Shown here piece by piece: positions 7,366-15,891 of a stretch of 61,793 bases of DNA; the stretch's first letter is position 1; each line of letters begins with the position of its first letter. This stretch comes from Mangrovihabitans endophyticus (lineage in GTDB: Bacteria; Actinomycetota; Actinomycetes; Mycobacteriales; Micromonosporaceae). A program made the position numbers and the translations under genes. The stretch is from positions 1 to 61,793 of the forward strand of contig NZ_BMMX01000033.1 in the NCBI RefSeq assembly GCF_014646155.1. Direction: 5' to 3'. The notes beneath the pieces were generated by a model. It did no database searches, was not told the origin of the DNA, and worked only from the letters and a program-made list of their open reading frames with translations.

Positions 7366-8304
7366 GTGCTGCCCGTCGCCGTCGCGAATACGGCATCCGG
7401 CCCGGTTAAGTCCGGCCTACCCCCGGTCAAGCCCGGTCTACCGTTGTCGATCTTCGAGCCGGTTCCGGTCGGGATCGACGAGTTCGGCATGCAGGTGCTG
7501 ATCCGGCTGATTTGGCGCAACCTGCTGATCGGTGGGGAGCCGGGCGCGGGTAAGTCGGCGCTGTTGAATGTGCTCGTCGCCTATGCGGCGCTGTGCCTGA
7601 ACTGCAAGCTGATCCTGCTGGATGGCAAGCAGGTTGAATTGGGCCAGTGGCGTAAGTGTGCCGAGGCGTTCGTCGGCCCGGATATCGCCCAAGCATTTTT
7701 GCTGCTGACCAGGTTGCAGACGATGATGGACAACCGGTACGCGTTCCTGCTCGACGCCGAGCGCCGCAAGGTCGTCGAGAAGATCCAGACTCGCTCGCCG
7801 GTCACCGGCGAGGTGATCTGGGTGCCGGACGCGTTCTTGCCGTACGTGGTCGCGATCGACGAGATCGCCTATTACTCGGCCACGGTCGGGGACAAGAAGC
7901 AACGCGACTCGTTCTCTGAGTTGCTGCGCGACCTGGTCGCTCGTGGCCGGGCGGTCGGCATCATCGTCATCGCCGCGACCCAACGCCCCAGTTCGGACAT
8001 CATCCCGACCTCGCTGCGTGACCTGTTCGCGTGGCGGTTTGCCGGGCGGTGCACCAACGACTCGTCGTCGGACATCGTCCTGGGACGCGGCTGGGTTGAG
8101 AAGGGCTGGTCAGCGAACATGATCAGTCCGAATAACCCCGGTGCCGGTCTGTTGATCGCCGAGGGCGGTAGCCCGCAACTGGTCAAGACCGCCTATCTGG
8201 ATGACCGCACCTGTGCGGCCATCGCCGCCTACGCGGCCGGCCTGCGCGCCGAGCACCGTGCCGAGCAACAGCGCAACATGCGGCTGCTGCCCCCGGCGGT
8301 CTGA
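7366..8304 (+). CDS. TraB/FtsK-like conjugative DNA translocase
   Basis: 312 residues. Walker A GGEPGAGKS (about residue 56), Walker B VVAIDEIAYYSA (about 162) and the arginine-rich LLRDLVARGRAVGIIVIAATQRPSSDIIP segment, whose parts identify the FtsK/SpoIIIE motor core. Length is close to TraSA of pSAM2. Family members assemble as hexamers in the membrane and pump double-stranded plasmid DNA between hyphae, guided by short direct repeats (clt). Start GTG 7366 follows the ssb stop by 10 bp. No transmembrane segment is visible in the protein itself, so the neighbouring membrane proteins may anchor it. Confidence 0.9.
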   Translation: MLPVAVANTASGPVKSGLPPVKPGLPLSIFEPVPVGIDEFGMQVLIRLIWRNLLIGGEPGAGKSALLNVLVAYAALCLNCKLILLDGKQVELGQWRKCAEAFVGPDIAQAFLLLTRLQTMMDNRYAFLLDAERRKVVEKIQTRSPVTGEVIWVPDAFLPYVVAIDEIAYYSATVGDKKQRDSFSELLRDLVARGRAVGIIVIAATQRPSSDIIPTSLRDLFAWRFAGRCTNDSSSDIVLGRGWVEKGWSANMISPNNPGAGLLIAEGGSPQLVKTAYLDDRTCAAIAAYAAGLRAEHRAEQQRNMRLLPPAV

Positions 8305-8375
8305 TGCGTCCCACGCCCCCTCCCGGCACCCGTCCGGGCGGACCCACAACCCCTACGGAAGGAGGGCCGAATCTC

Positions 8376-8765
8376 ATGGCCCGACGCAATCTCCCCGTCC
8401 AGTCGATCCAGCCGGTGCGGGTCGTGCACTACGTCGACCCCGCCATGCAGTCCGACCTTCAGCGGTACGGCCTGCTCAATCCGGCCGAGATCGTCCGGCA
8501 GCAGCAGAAGAACACCGAACTGTATCTGCGGTGGAAGACCCGCCAGGCCGAAATCCGCGAGCGCGACGCCAAGTTTCGCCGCGTCTTTCTCGGCTTCGGC
8601 GCGGTCATCGGCCTGGGCTTCCTGGCCGGTGTGCTGCTCGGCGGCTGGCTGCTCTGGACCGTCCTGGGTCTCGGCGTCCTCGCCGTCCCCGTGGTCTTGC
8701 TGCTGGTCGGCGGACTCGCGCTCGGCGGTCACCGCTGCATCACCATCGTGCAGCACATGCACTGA
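8376..8765 (+). CDS. Small two-helix membrane protein
   Basis: 129 residues. The N-terminal cytoplasmic part (about 1-70) is charged with QSDLQRYGLLNPAEIVRQQQ, followed by two transmembrane helices (VFLGFGAVIGLGFLAGVLLGG, split, and LGLGVLAVPVVLLLVGGLAL). Start: ATG 8376 has GGAAGGAGG 15-20 bases upstream. The frame is open back to 8304 but lacks a matching site. Probably a Spd-type accessory membrane protein of transfer. The exact role is unknown. Confidence 0.7.
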   Translation: MARRNLPVQSIQPVRVVHYVDPAMQSDLQRYGLLNPAEIVRQQQKNTELYLRWKTRQAEIRERDAKFRRVFLGFGAVIGLGFLAGVLLGGWLLWTVLGLGVLAVPVVLLLVGGLALGGHRCITIVQHMH

Positions 8766-8888
8766 CCGGCACCAACAACTACAACCGCGGACCTCGGTCC
8801 GAGCGGACGACACCGGGCTCAGCCCTGGAAAGCAAGCCGGTGCCGCCGCCCTGTCACCAACCCCCATCCGACGGAAGGAGTCGGCACG

Positions 8889-9584
8889 ATGAACTCTACC
8901 CACGAAACCGACCACAACCCGGCACAGCCCCGCCCGTTCGGTGAGGACTTCCTCGCCGCACTGGATCGCTTCCGCGCCTGGATCGCTACGGCGACCGGCA
9001 CGGCGGCCCGTCCGGTGGACGCTGAGTCGCTCGGCTACAGCCTGACTGATGCCGGCCGTGTGGCTCTGGCCGCCACGGATGGCACCTTGTCGGCCTGCCC
9101 GGTCGATGCGGTCACGGAGACCGATGATGAGGTCACGGCGCGGGTGCTGCGCTGCGCGGCGCTGTATCTGGAGCGGCATGGCTGGATCCAGGGTGCCTAT
9201 TACGACGCGGCGTCGCAGTCGTTCACGCCTGCGGCGTGCCTGGTCGGTGCGGTCGGCATGGTCTGCTACGGCGGGCCGGTCGACGCCCCGGCGCAACACT
9301 TCGACGATCCCGGCTTTCTGGACTTCGAAGCGGCGGTGCTGCACCTGGACCGGTATCTGCTGGTCGAGGACGGCTCCGAGTCGTATGAGTTCAACGATGC
9401 CAAGGGCCGTTGTCGGGAGGATGTCACTCACGTCCTGCGGGACGCGGCCAGCCGCCCGGCGTACGAGCTGATCGACACCCTGCGGGTGATCAACCAGCGT
9501 AACGACGACCTGGCCGCGCTGGCCGAGATGCTCATCCCCGGTGGAACCTTCGCCGAGGGCGGCATTGAGGGTGGTGCCGAGTGA
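8889..9584 (+). CDS. DUF6197-like hypothetical protein
   Basis: 231 residues, soluble. The middle part ALYLERHGWIQGAY followed by ACLVGAVGMVCYG resembles the DUF6197 family of actinobacterial mobile elements, of unknown function. It has GGAAGGAG upstream of ATG 8889, and its stop overlaps the GTG start of the next gene by 4 nt, so the two are translationally coupled. The family assignment is from memory of the pattern and is tentative. Confidence 0.6.
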   Translation: MNSTHETDHNPAQPRPFGEDFLAALDRFRAWIATATGTAARPVDAESLGYSLTDAGRVALAATDGTLSACPVDAVTETDDEVTARVLRCAALYLERHGWIQGAYYDAASQSFTPAACLVGAVGMVCYGGPVDAPAQHFDDPGFLDFEAAVLHLDRYLLVEDGSESYEFNDAKGRCREDVTHVLRDAASRPAYELIDTLRVINQRNDDLAALAEMLIPGGTFAEGGIEGGAE

Positions 9585-9940
9585 GCGCGCTCGAAACGAT
9601 CCGCCAGATGCAGGCGGCCGCGTGGTCGAACAAGGTCGTCAAGGGCTTCAACACTGCCGATGTGGCGGTGGAGTTCGGTCTGCTGCACGGTGAGCTGGCC
9701 GAGGCTTTCGACGCCTGGCGTCGCGACCGGGTAGCCGAGCTGGCTACGGAACTGGCCGATGTCGCCATCTACCTGTTCGGCCTGGCCGAGATGAACGGTA
9801 TCGACCTGCAGGACGCGGTCGCGTTCAAGCTTGCGGTCAACGCCCACCGGCGTTATGAGCGGGATTCCTCCGGGACGCTCCTCAAGGCGCTGGAAGTTCT
9901 GGACGGCACCACCCTCGCTCCTGAGGGCGGTGACGCCTGA
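9581..9940 (+). CDS. MazG-like nucleotide pyrophosphohydrolase
   Basis: 119 residues. LLHGELAEAFDAW and ELATELADVAIYLFGLAE give the E-x-x-E and E-x-x-D metal-binding pairs of the all-alpha NTP pyrophosphohydrolase (MazG) fold. AFKLAVNAHRRYE follows as usual. Family members hydrolyse dNTPs or, in some cases, alarmones. On an element it could adjust the host nucleotide pool or growth state during replication. GTG 9581 overlaps the previous stop by 4 nt and its own stop overlaps the next ATG by 1 nt (TGATG). Confidence 0.78.
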   Translation: MSALETIRQMQAAAWSNKVVKGFNTADVAVEFGLLHGELAEAFDAWRRDRVAELATELADVAIYLFGLAEMNGIDLQDAVAFKLAVNAHRRYERDSSGTLLKALEVLDGTTLAPEGGDA

Positions 9941-10239
9941 TGGGCAAGAACACCGTCAAGCCCGGCTTGACACGTAACCGGCGTCGCCGTGCCCGTCGTT
10001 CCCGGCGGGCGGGGGCCGTGCTGGTGTGGCTGGTCCGGTTCGTCACGGGCCGTGCGCTGGACGGCCGTCGGCATTCGGATGCCACGTTCTGGTCGCCGGG
10101 TTCGCGGCGTCTCGGACCGTCGGCGTATCTGGTGACCTGGCGGTGGTGGGCGCTGGCCGCGGGCTGGCAGCGGGCCGGGATCCGGCTCACCCTCACCACG
10201 GCCGTGGTGTACACGGTGGTGGGGGTGATCGTGCGATGA
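9940..10239 (+). CDS. Small basic membrane-associated protein
   Basis: 99 residues. A very basic N-terminus (TRNRRRRARRSRRAG) precedes a hydrophobic stretch, and the C-terminus ends in a predicted transmembrane helix (LTLTTAVVYTVVGVIV). No family recognised. Its start and stop overlap both neighbours, which supports it as a real member of the operon. Confidence 0.65.
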   Translation: MGKNTVKPGLTRNRRRRARRSRRAGAVLVWLVRFVTGRALDGRRHSDATFWSPGSRRLGPSAYLVTWRWWALAAGWQRAGIRLTLTTAVVYTVVGVIVR

Positions 10240-10910
10240 GCGCGGGCACCCCGGACCGGTCGCGGCGTGCGCGTAAGCGGGCCAAGCGGCACGTGGAAAC
10301 CACACAGTTCGATGCGTTCGCCCGGCGGATCCTGCGCGCGTATGCGCGCCGGGTCGCCGAGGGTGATGTGGAGGCGCTGCGGTCGTTGGCCGGGCTGTCG
10401 TCTGAAGTGGACGCGGTGACCCGGCTGGCCGTGGCGGGTCTGCGTAAGAGTCCGTATTCCTACTCCTGGTCCGAGATCGCTGACCGGCTTGGCGTGTCCA
10501 GGCAGGCCGCGCAGATGCGCTACGGCGACCGGACCGCCCGGGGTGCGCTGGACCGGCGGCTGCTTGACGCCGGACTCGCTGTCTCGGTGGCGACCCTGGT
10601 GCAGGTGTTCGCCGATCACTTCCCCGGTGTCCCGGCCGCTTCGGTGTGTCCGGGATGCGGTTACCGCTTCCCTGATCAGGTTCTGGACTGTCCCACGAAC
10701 GCCACCGTGCGTCCGCTGCTGAGACGGCGGCGTGGGGAGGACCCGGACGCGGTCGCCCGACTCACCTGCGAGCAGCAGGAAAGCCTGCTCAAGGCCCATT
10801 CCCGCAGGATCACCCGCGCGGCCAGACGCGCCGGGACCGAACCGCCGACCACACCTGCCTACCAGGCGCGGTCGTTGTTCGACCCCGCCGGAAAGGACGC
10901 GCTGTCATGA
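10236..10910 (+). CDS. HTH protein with a zinc-ribbon-like motif
   Basis: 224 residues. SYSWSEIADRLGVSRQAAQMRYG (in two parts: SWSEIADRLG, VSRQAAQMRYG) is a sigma-region-4-like helix-turn-helix at about residues 75-95. CPGCGYRFPDQVLDC near 140-155 may bind zinc. The rest is Arg-rich. It overlaps the previous gene by 4 nt (ATGA) and the next one likewise. A DNA-binding regulator or transfer accessory factor is likely. No target is visible. Confidence 0.68.
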   Translation: MSAGTPDRSRRARKRAKRHVETTQFDAFARRILRAYARRVAEGDVEALRSLAGLSSEVDAVTRLAVAGLRKSPYSYSWSEIADRLGVSRQAAQMRYGDRTARGALDRRLLDAGLAVSVATLVQVFADHFPGVPAASVCPGCGYRFPDQVLDCPTNATVRPLLRRRRGEDPDAVARLTCEQQESLLKAHSRRITRAARRAGTEPPTTPAYQARSLFDPAGKDALS

Positions 10911-11122
10911 TCCGCTACTTCGTCTCCTACACCTTCGAAGGCCCGGTCGGCAGTCTCGGCATGGCCAACTGCGAGCTATCGCTGTCCGAGTCGATCCAGT
11001 CGATGACTGACGTACATGACATTCGTGACTGGATCGCGCGGGAGGCGGGCGTTCGCAACGTCACCGTCATGGGGTTCTCCCGTTTCGCTGAGCCTGGCGA
11101 GGACGGGACGGTGCCGTCATGA
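10907..11122 (+). CDS. Small hypothetical protein (71 aa)
   Basis: No family recognised. It begins MIRYFVSYTF and has the pattern of a small alpha/beta protein (INCELSLSESIQ-like strand-helix, then DWIAREAGVRNVTVMGFSRF). Its start and stop each overlap the neighbouring genes by 4 nt, which is the main evidence that it is translated. Confidence 0.6.
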   Translation: MIRYFVSYTFEGPVGSLGMANCELSLSESIQSMTDVHDIRDWIAREAGVRNVTVMGFSRFAEPGEDGTVPS

Positions 11123-12486
11123 TCGCCGTCACGGTTCCCGGCTGGCTGGTGCCGTTGGCCCAGCGCCGGGAGGTTCTGCTGGCCGGTCTGCTGCTGACGG
11201 TGGCTCTGCTGCTGTGGGTGGTCCGCCGGATCGCGCGCAGCGAGCGTCCCGACGACGCTCTGTCCAACCTGGTCATGCTGGTCGGGCTGGGCTGGTCGTC
11301 CGAGGCAGTGTGGGAGATCAGCCGTAACCGGCTGCATTTCCCGCTGGGCCTGACCCTGCTGCTGTTCTTCGTGTTCGAGGCGTTGCTGAGCCTGGCGATG
11401 ATCCGCGCCAAGCGGCACATGCGCCAGTTCGCCTGGCCGGGCCGGTTCGGCACGACCGCGTGGACGGTCGCCGTATGCATGTCCGGCGTGGCCGGGATCG
11501 CCTCGCACTCGGTGCCTGAGGCTGTCCTGCGCATGGTCATCCCGCTGCTGGTCACCAAACAGTGGTGGGACGGCCTGGTCGGCGGTGCCGCTCAGCGGCC
11601 TGCCGACGCGTCCACCTGGCGGTGGACTCCGCGGCGGCTGCTGCTGGCGCTCGGGGCGATCGAGCCCGGAGAACGTGATGTGCAGACCGTTCACCGTGAA
11701 CGGCTGATTCAGCAGATGACCACTCTCTACTACAAGATCCAGCACGGTTCCGGCAGGCTCCGCACCCGCCGGGTGTCCCGGCTGGCCCGCATGAGCCTGA
11801 CCGCTGACGACGCCGTCATCGCCGAGGTACGCCAGCGCGGTGACCGTGCCCTGTGGTTCGAACCGGACCACACACCCGAGACCACCACGGTCTCCCCGCC
11901 CGTGCCCATCCCGGCCATCAACGAGCCTGTCACGGCTCTGGCCCCGACCCCGCCCGCCGTCGCCACGCCCAGCATCACCGCGCCGCGATTGGCAGAACCC
12001 CAGCCCAGCGGACAACCGGCAACGATGCCGGAACCCGTCACGGCTACCCGGACCGAGCCCGTGCCGACCCCGGCCGAGGTTGCCGCCCGGGTCACCCCCA
12101 GCCCGACGACCATCCCGCTACGACCGACCGCCACCCGGCTGGCTCCTGCGGGCGTCTCGAAGCCCAAGCCTCGCAAGACCGCGCCGACCGCCCCGGCCGA
12201 GCCGCTGGCCGCTTCCGCCGCCGACACCCCTGTCACCGAGCCGAAGCCCGCACAGATGCCTCTGCCGCTGCCCGTCGACCCGGCCCTGCTGGCCAAGGCC
12301 CGCGAGATCGCCACGCAGTACCGCACCGAGACCGGCACCCCGATCAAAGCAGGACAGCTCGCCGCCCGCCTACGGGTGAACTCCGAATTGGCGACCCAAG
12401 CCCTGGCCGTGCTCGACCTCGGCCCGAACAACCCCAACCACGACACGACGACCGCCAACGGCACGCCTGCCAAGGCCGACCGCTGA
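11119..12486 (+). CDS. SpdB-like membrane protein with HTH-like tail
   Basis: 455 residues. Four hydrophobic segments in the first 150 residues (VLLAGLLLTVALLLWVV; LVMLVGLGWSS; LGLTLLLFFVFEALLSLAM; AWTVAVCMSGVAGIA). Then a long Pro/Thr/Ala-rich linker (about 250-390) and a C-terminal segment (LLAKAREIATQYRTETGTPI followed by AGQLAARLRVNSELATQAL) that reads as a winged helix. This build matches the DUF2637/SpdB proteins of actinobacterial plasmids that promote spread through the mycelium. It overlaps the preceding 71-aa gene by 4 nt. Confidence 0.75.
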   Translation: MIAVTVPGWLVPLAQRREVLLAGLLLTVALLLWVVRRIARSERPDDALSNLVMLVGLGWSSEAVWEISRNRLHFPLGLTLLLFFVFEALLSLAMIRAKRHMRQFAWPGRFGTTAWTVAVCMSGVAGIASHSVPEAVLRMVIPLLVTKQWWDGLVGGAAQRPADASTWRWTPRRLLLALGAIEPGERDVQTVHRERLIQQMTTLYYKIQHGSGRLRTRRVSRLARMSLTADDAVIAEVRQRGDRALWFEPDHTPETTTVSPPVPIPAINEPVTALAPTPPAVATPSITAPRLAEPQPSGQPATMPEPVTATRTEPVPTPAEVAARVTPSPTTIPLRPTATRLAPAGVSKPKPRKTAPTAPAEPLAASAADTPVTEPKPAQMPLPLPVDPALLAKAREIATQYRTETGTPIKAGQLAARLRVNSELATQALAVLDLGPNNPNHDTTTANGTPAKADR

Positions 12487-12586
12487 CGCGTCTCGCCGAT
12501 CCAGCGTCGTCCCCGAAGCATCCGCTTCGGGGGCGGCCCCGGCCGACGAGCCGACCCCACCACCACCGGAACAGGAGCACCACACC

Positions 12587-12916
12587 GTGACCGTCTACGT
12601 CGACAACTACCGCTGCCCCACCACCGTCGGCCGCCTGTCCGGCCGCTGGTCCCATCTCACCGCCGACACCCCCGACGAACTCCGCGCCTTCGCCGCCCGG
12701 CTCGGCCTGCGCCCGGCCTGGTTCCAGGCCCGCTGCCGCTACGCCACCTGCCCCGCCCCCCGCGGTGTCTGCGTGCATTACCACTACGACGTCGTGGATG
12801 CCATGCGCACCCGCGCCATCCGCGCCGGGGCGATCCCGATCGACATCCGCGACTTCGGCACCCTCATCACCGCCCGCCGGGATCGGTGGCGGCACAAGGC
12901 GGGGGCCGCAAGGTGA
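12587..12916 (+). CDS. DUF4031 family protein
   Basis: 109 residues. MTVYVDNYRCP, WSHLTADTPDELRAFAARLG and WFQARC..HYHYDVVDAMRTRAIRAGA are the recognisable pattern of DUF4031, small proteins of unknown function frequent in phages and elements of actinobacteria. Its TGA overlaps the GTG start of the PP-loop gene by 4 nt. Confidence 0.75.
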   Translation: MTVYVDNYRCPTTVGRLSGRWSHLTADTPDELRAFAARLGLRPAWFQARCRYATCPAPRGVCVHYHYDVVDAMRTRAIRAGAIPIDIRDFGTLITARRDRWRHKAGAAR

Positions 12917-13725
12917 CGCTACGAGCCTTTTCCTACGGCGGCGGCGTGCAATCCACGGCCGCTCTCGTACTGGCCGCGACCAGCCGAATCGACTTCCCGG
13001 TGTTCCTGTTCGCCAATGTCGGCGACGACTCCGAGGACCCGACCACCCTCGCCTACTTGCACCAGTACGCGATGCCCTACGCCGCCCGGCACGGCATCCG
13101 GCTTCACGAGCTGCACAAGGTCCGCCGCGACGGCAGCACCGAAACCTTGTACGGCCGTCTCACCCGGCCCGGTTCTCGCTCCCTGCCGATCCCGGTACGC
13201 ATGTCCAACGGCAAACCCGGCACCCGCGGATGCACCGTCGAATTCAAGATCCGCGTCATCGGCAAATGGCTTAAAGCCCACGGCGCTAGCGCCGCATACC
13301 CGGCGACCGTGGGGATCGGGATCAGCCTCGACGAGATCGAACGGATCAACAACCGTCGGGCTGAACCCTACGAACACCCCACCTACCCGCTCATCTTCGA
13401 CATGGACCCGGCCCTGCGCCGCTACGACTGCGAACGCATCATCCGCGCGGCCGGCCTCCCGGTGCCGCCCAAGAGCGCGTGCTGGTTCTGCCCGTTCCGG
13501 CGACCCTCCACCTGGGCCGAGACCCGCCGTGACCGGCCGGACATCTTCGACCGGGCCTGCGCCCTGGAAACCCTGCTCATAGAACGCCGCCGCGCCCTCG
13601 GCAAAGACCCCGTCTACCTGACCCGATTTAACCGGCCACTGCGCGACGCGGTCGCCACTGCCCAGGACATGCTGCCGATCTTCGACGACGAACCGCTGTG
13701 CGACAACGGGGCCTGCTTCACATGA
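12913..13725 (+). CDS. PP-loop ATPase, PAPS-reductase-like
   Basis: 270 residues. SYGGGVQSTA near the N-terminus is a PP-loop (SGGxxS-type ATP pyrophosphatase). FLFANVGDDSEDPTTLAYL follows as in PAPS reductases. Cysteines at RGCTVEFK (about 105), CWFC (about 195) and CDNGACF at the extreme C-terminus could hold an Fe-S cluster, as in DndC/TtcA relatives. Family members adenylate and thiolate or reduce substrates such as sulfate, tRNA or the DNA backbone. No cysteine desulfurase is present in the element. Start GTG 12913 overlaps the previous stop. The longer frame from 12886 is less likely. Its place between transfer and replication genes suggests a role in modifying or protecting element DNA or host tRNA, which is an inference. 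Confidence 0.8.
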   Translation: MTLRAFSYGGGVQSTAALVLAATSRIDFPVFLFANVGDDSEDPTTLAYLHQYAMPYAARHGIRLHELHKVRRDGSTETLYGRLTRPGSRSLPIPVRMSNGKPGTRGCTVEFKIRVIGKWLKAHGASAAYPATVGIGISLDEIERINNRRAEPYEHPTYPLIFDMDPALRRYDCERIIRAAGLPVPPKSACWFCPFRRPSTWAETRRDRPDIFDRACALETLLIERRRALGKDPVYLTRFNRPLRDAVATAQDMLPIFDDEPLCDNGACFT

Positions 13726-15491
13726 CCTTCTCGACGCCGCCCGTCGCACCCGGCACCGTCGCGGCCTCGGGCACGACGGCCTGCGCCGAGCCGGTCACCG
13801 TCCCCGCCTGGTGGCGGCACTCCACCGACCTGCACCGCCAAGCGGTCGCCCGCGCCGCCCGCCCCGACTACGACGCCTGGCTGGCGCACGTGCAATCCGC
13901 GTCCGCGTGCACGCGGCCGGTCCGGCTGGCCGGAACCATCGCCACCATCGAAGCCACCACCGGCCGCCTCCTCGCCCAACGCTCCACACGGGACATGCCG
14001 GACGGGGCGATCTACAAACGGTGCGGCAACCGCCGCGCTTCGGTGTGCCCCTCCTGTTCGAAGCTGTACCAGAACGACGCCTACCAGATCGTGCGCGCCG
14101 GACTGGTCGGCGGCAAAGGCGTCCCCGAGCAGGTCGCCCACCATCCGGCCGTGTTCCCCACCTTCACCGCACCCAGCTTCGGGCCGGTGCACACCCGCGT
14201 GGTGAAACGGCACACCTGCGCCCGCCGCGCCGACTGCGACTGCCGCCCCGAACCCTGCCACGCCCGCCGCGACTTCACCGTCTGCGAACACGGCTCCCGC
14301 ATGGTCTGCTTCGCCCGGCATCCCGCCGATGACCGTAATCTCGGCGCGCCGCTGTGCCGAGACTGCTACGACTACGACGCGCACGCGGTGTGGAACCTGA
14401 TGTCCGGCGAACTGTGGCGGCGCACCACCATCGCCGTCAACCGCTACCTGCACCAGACCGCCCGCGCTCGCGGCATCCCCGACGCGCATCAGGTCACGGT
14501 CGGCGCGGACGGCCGGACCCGCACCCGCCGCCGCTCACCCGTGCGAGCGGAGTTCGACAAAGGCGCGGAGATGCAACGCCGCGCCGCGATCCACTTCCAC
14601 GTCACCGTCCGCCTCGACGGCCGCGACCCCGACCGGCCCGGCACCATCACCGCGCCGCCGCCCGGCCTGGACGCCCACGACCTCAAAGCCGCCGTCGACC
14701 ACGCCGCCGCCACGGTCGCCTTCACCACCGAACCCCACCCCGCCCGGCCCGAGGGCTGGCGCATCGCCTGGGGCGAGCAGGCCCTCACCAAGGTGATCAC
14801 CACCGACGGCCGCGGCCCCGGCGAGATCACCATGGCCAAGGTCGCCGCCTACCTGGCCAAGTACGCCACCAAATCCACCGAGATCACCGGCCATCTGTCC
14901 CCCCGGATGACCGAGGAACTCATCGACGTGTACGCGAACCCCGACGGCAGCCACACCGAACGGCTCGTGGCCGCATGCTGGCAGCTCGGCGCACCACACC
15001 ACGACCCCGAACCGATCCCGGCCCGGCCCCGCCCGGCCACACCCGCCCGCCCGTTCGGCCCGCCGTGGACCTGCCCCGGCTGCGGCACCCGCACCCGCTA
15101 CCGCGCCTGCCCCGTCTGCACCGCCCACGACCTAGCCGAGCCGCCACCGCCACCGCCGCGCCGCAGACCGGGCCGCCGTGACCCGTCCGCCCGGATGCGC
15201 CGCTGGGCACACATGCTCGGCTTCGGCGGCCACTGCTTCACCAAATCCCGCCGCTACTCGACCACCTTCGGCCAGCTCCGCAACGAACGCCTCGACTTCC
15301 GCCGCGCCCAGACCAACGGCCCCGACACCACCCCTGAGACACAGCCGACCGTCCTGGTCGTCAACTTCCTGCAATTCGTCGGCGCGGGATGGCTCACCAA
15401 CGCCGACGCCATGCTCGCCAACACCTCCGCCCAGATGGCCCGCGAACACGCCGAAGCCGCCCACCAGTACCTGACCACCCACGCCGCCTGA
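13722..15491 (+). CDS. RepSA-type rolling-circle replication initiator
   Basis: 589 residues. A Cys/His-rich first half (CGNRRASVCPSC, CARRADCDC, CEHGSRMVCF, CRDCYDYDAHAVWN) precedes the HUH motif IHFHVTVRLDG (about residue 290), and the catalytic tyrosine lies in VAAYLAKYATKSTE (about 380). A zinc-ribbon-like CPGCGTRTRYRACPVC follows at about 450. This is the RepSA/pSAM2 family, which nicks the double-strand origin and starts rolling-circle replication of the excised element. ATG 13722 overlaps the previous stop by 4 nt. The nick site was not located. In relatives it lies inside or near the gene. Confidence 0.9.
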   Translation: MTFSTPPVAPGTVAASGTTACAEPVTVPAWWRHSTDLHRQAVARAARPDYDAWLAHVQSASACTRPVRLAGTIATIEATTGRLLAQRSTRDMPDGAIYKRCGNRRASVCPSCSKLYQNDAYQIVRAGLVGGKGVPEQVAHHPAVFPTFTAPSFGPVHTRVVKRHTCARRADCDCRPEPCHARRDFTVCEHGSRMVCFARHPADDRNLGAPLCRDCYDYDAHAVWNLMSGELWRRTTIAVNRYLHQTARARGIPDAHQVTVGADGRTRTRRRSPVRAEFDKGAEMQRRAAIHFHVTVRLDGRDPDRPGTITAPPPGLDAHDLKAAVDHAAATVAFTTEPHPARPEGWRIAWGEQALTKVITTDGRGPGEITMAKVAAYLAKYATKSTEITGHLSPRMTEELIDVYANPDGSHTERLVAACWQLGAPHHDPEPIPARPRPATPARPFGPPWTCPGCGTRTRYRACPVCTAHDLAEPPPPPPRRRPGRRDPSARMRRWAHMLGFGGHCFTKSRRYSTTFGQLRNERLDFRRAQTNGPDTTPETQPTVLVVNFLQFVGAGWLTNADAMLANTSAQMAREHAEAAHQYLTTHAA

Positions 15492-15503
15492 ACAGCCCCC
15501 CAC

Positions 15504-15522
15504 TGTCAAGGCCGCCTTGACA
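15504..15522. promoter_or_regulatory. Dyad TGTCAAGG-CCG-CCTTGACA upstream of xis
   Basis: Perfect 8-bp arms around a 3-nt centre, 13 bp after the rep stop and 28 bp before the xis start. It could be an operator for xis-int or a short stem with a terminator role. There is no T-run, so an operator is the better guess. Confidence 0.45.
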
Positions 15523-15550
15523 CCGTTTCGGAGAGGACACCGCGCTCGCC

Positions 15551-15874
15551 ATGACGACCACCGGTCCCGCCCCCGCGGGCTTCTACCGGGCTGCTGAGGT
15601 GGCCCGGCTGCTGCGGTGCTCGGAGTGGTGGGTCAAGGAACAGGCCCGGCGGCGGCGCATCCCGTTCTGCTGGATCGGCGGCAGCTACCTGTTCACCGAT
15701 GAGCACATCGCCGCGATCGTGCGCCTGTTCGAGGTGCAGCCGGATGCCGGCGGACAGCGGCGTGGTGTGGCCCGTGCCGTCTCCCCGCCTTCCGGGCCGG
15801 AGGGGGAGCTGCCTCTGCGGGCGCGGCCACCGCGGCGGTTGCACGAGCACAATCGCGGCCATAGCGCCGCCTAG
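15551..15874 (+). CDS. xis: Excisionase-like helix-turn-helix protein
   Basis: 107 residues. FYRAAEVARLLRCSEWWVKE, then RRIPFCWIGGSYLFTDEHI, is the winged helix of the excisionase/MerR-like HTH_17 family. The C-terminal third is Arg/Pro-rich and unstructured. It is directly upstream of the integrase, as xis is in pSAM2 and SLP1. The ribosome-binding site (GGAGAGG) is about 14 bases from the ATG and looks weak. Its likely role is to bend attachment-site DNA and bias the integrase toward excision. Confidence 0.82.
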   Translation: MTTTGPAPAGFYRAAEVARLLRCSEWWVKEQARRRRIPFCWIGGSYLFTDEHIAAIVRLFEVQPDAGGQRRGVARAVSPPSGPEGELPLRARPPRRLHEHNRGHSAA

Positions 15875-15891
15875 TGAGAGGAGAGTCCACA

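Noticed and set aside
12913..13725. A complete Dnd/Ssp phosphorothioation system
   Set aside because: Only a PP-loop protein is present. No DndA/SspA desulfurase, DndD/SspC or SspB homologue is visible, so the name is not justified.
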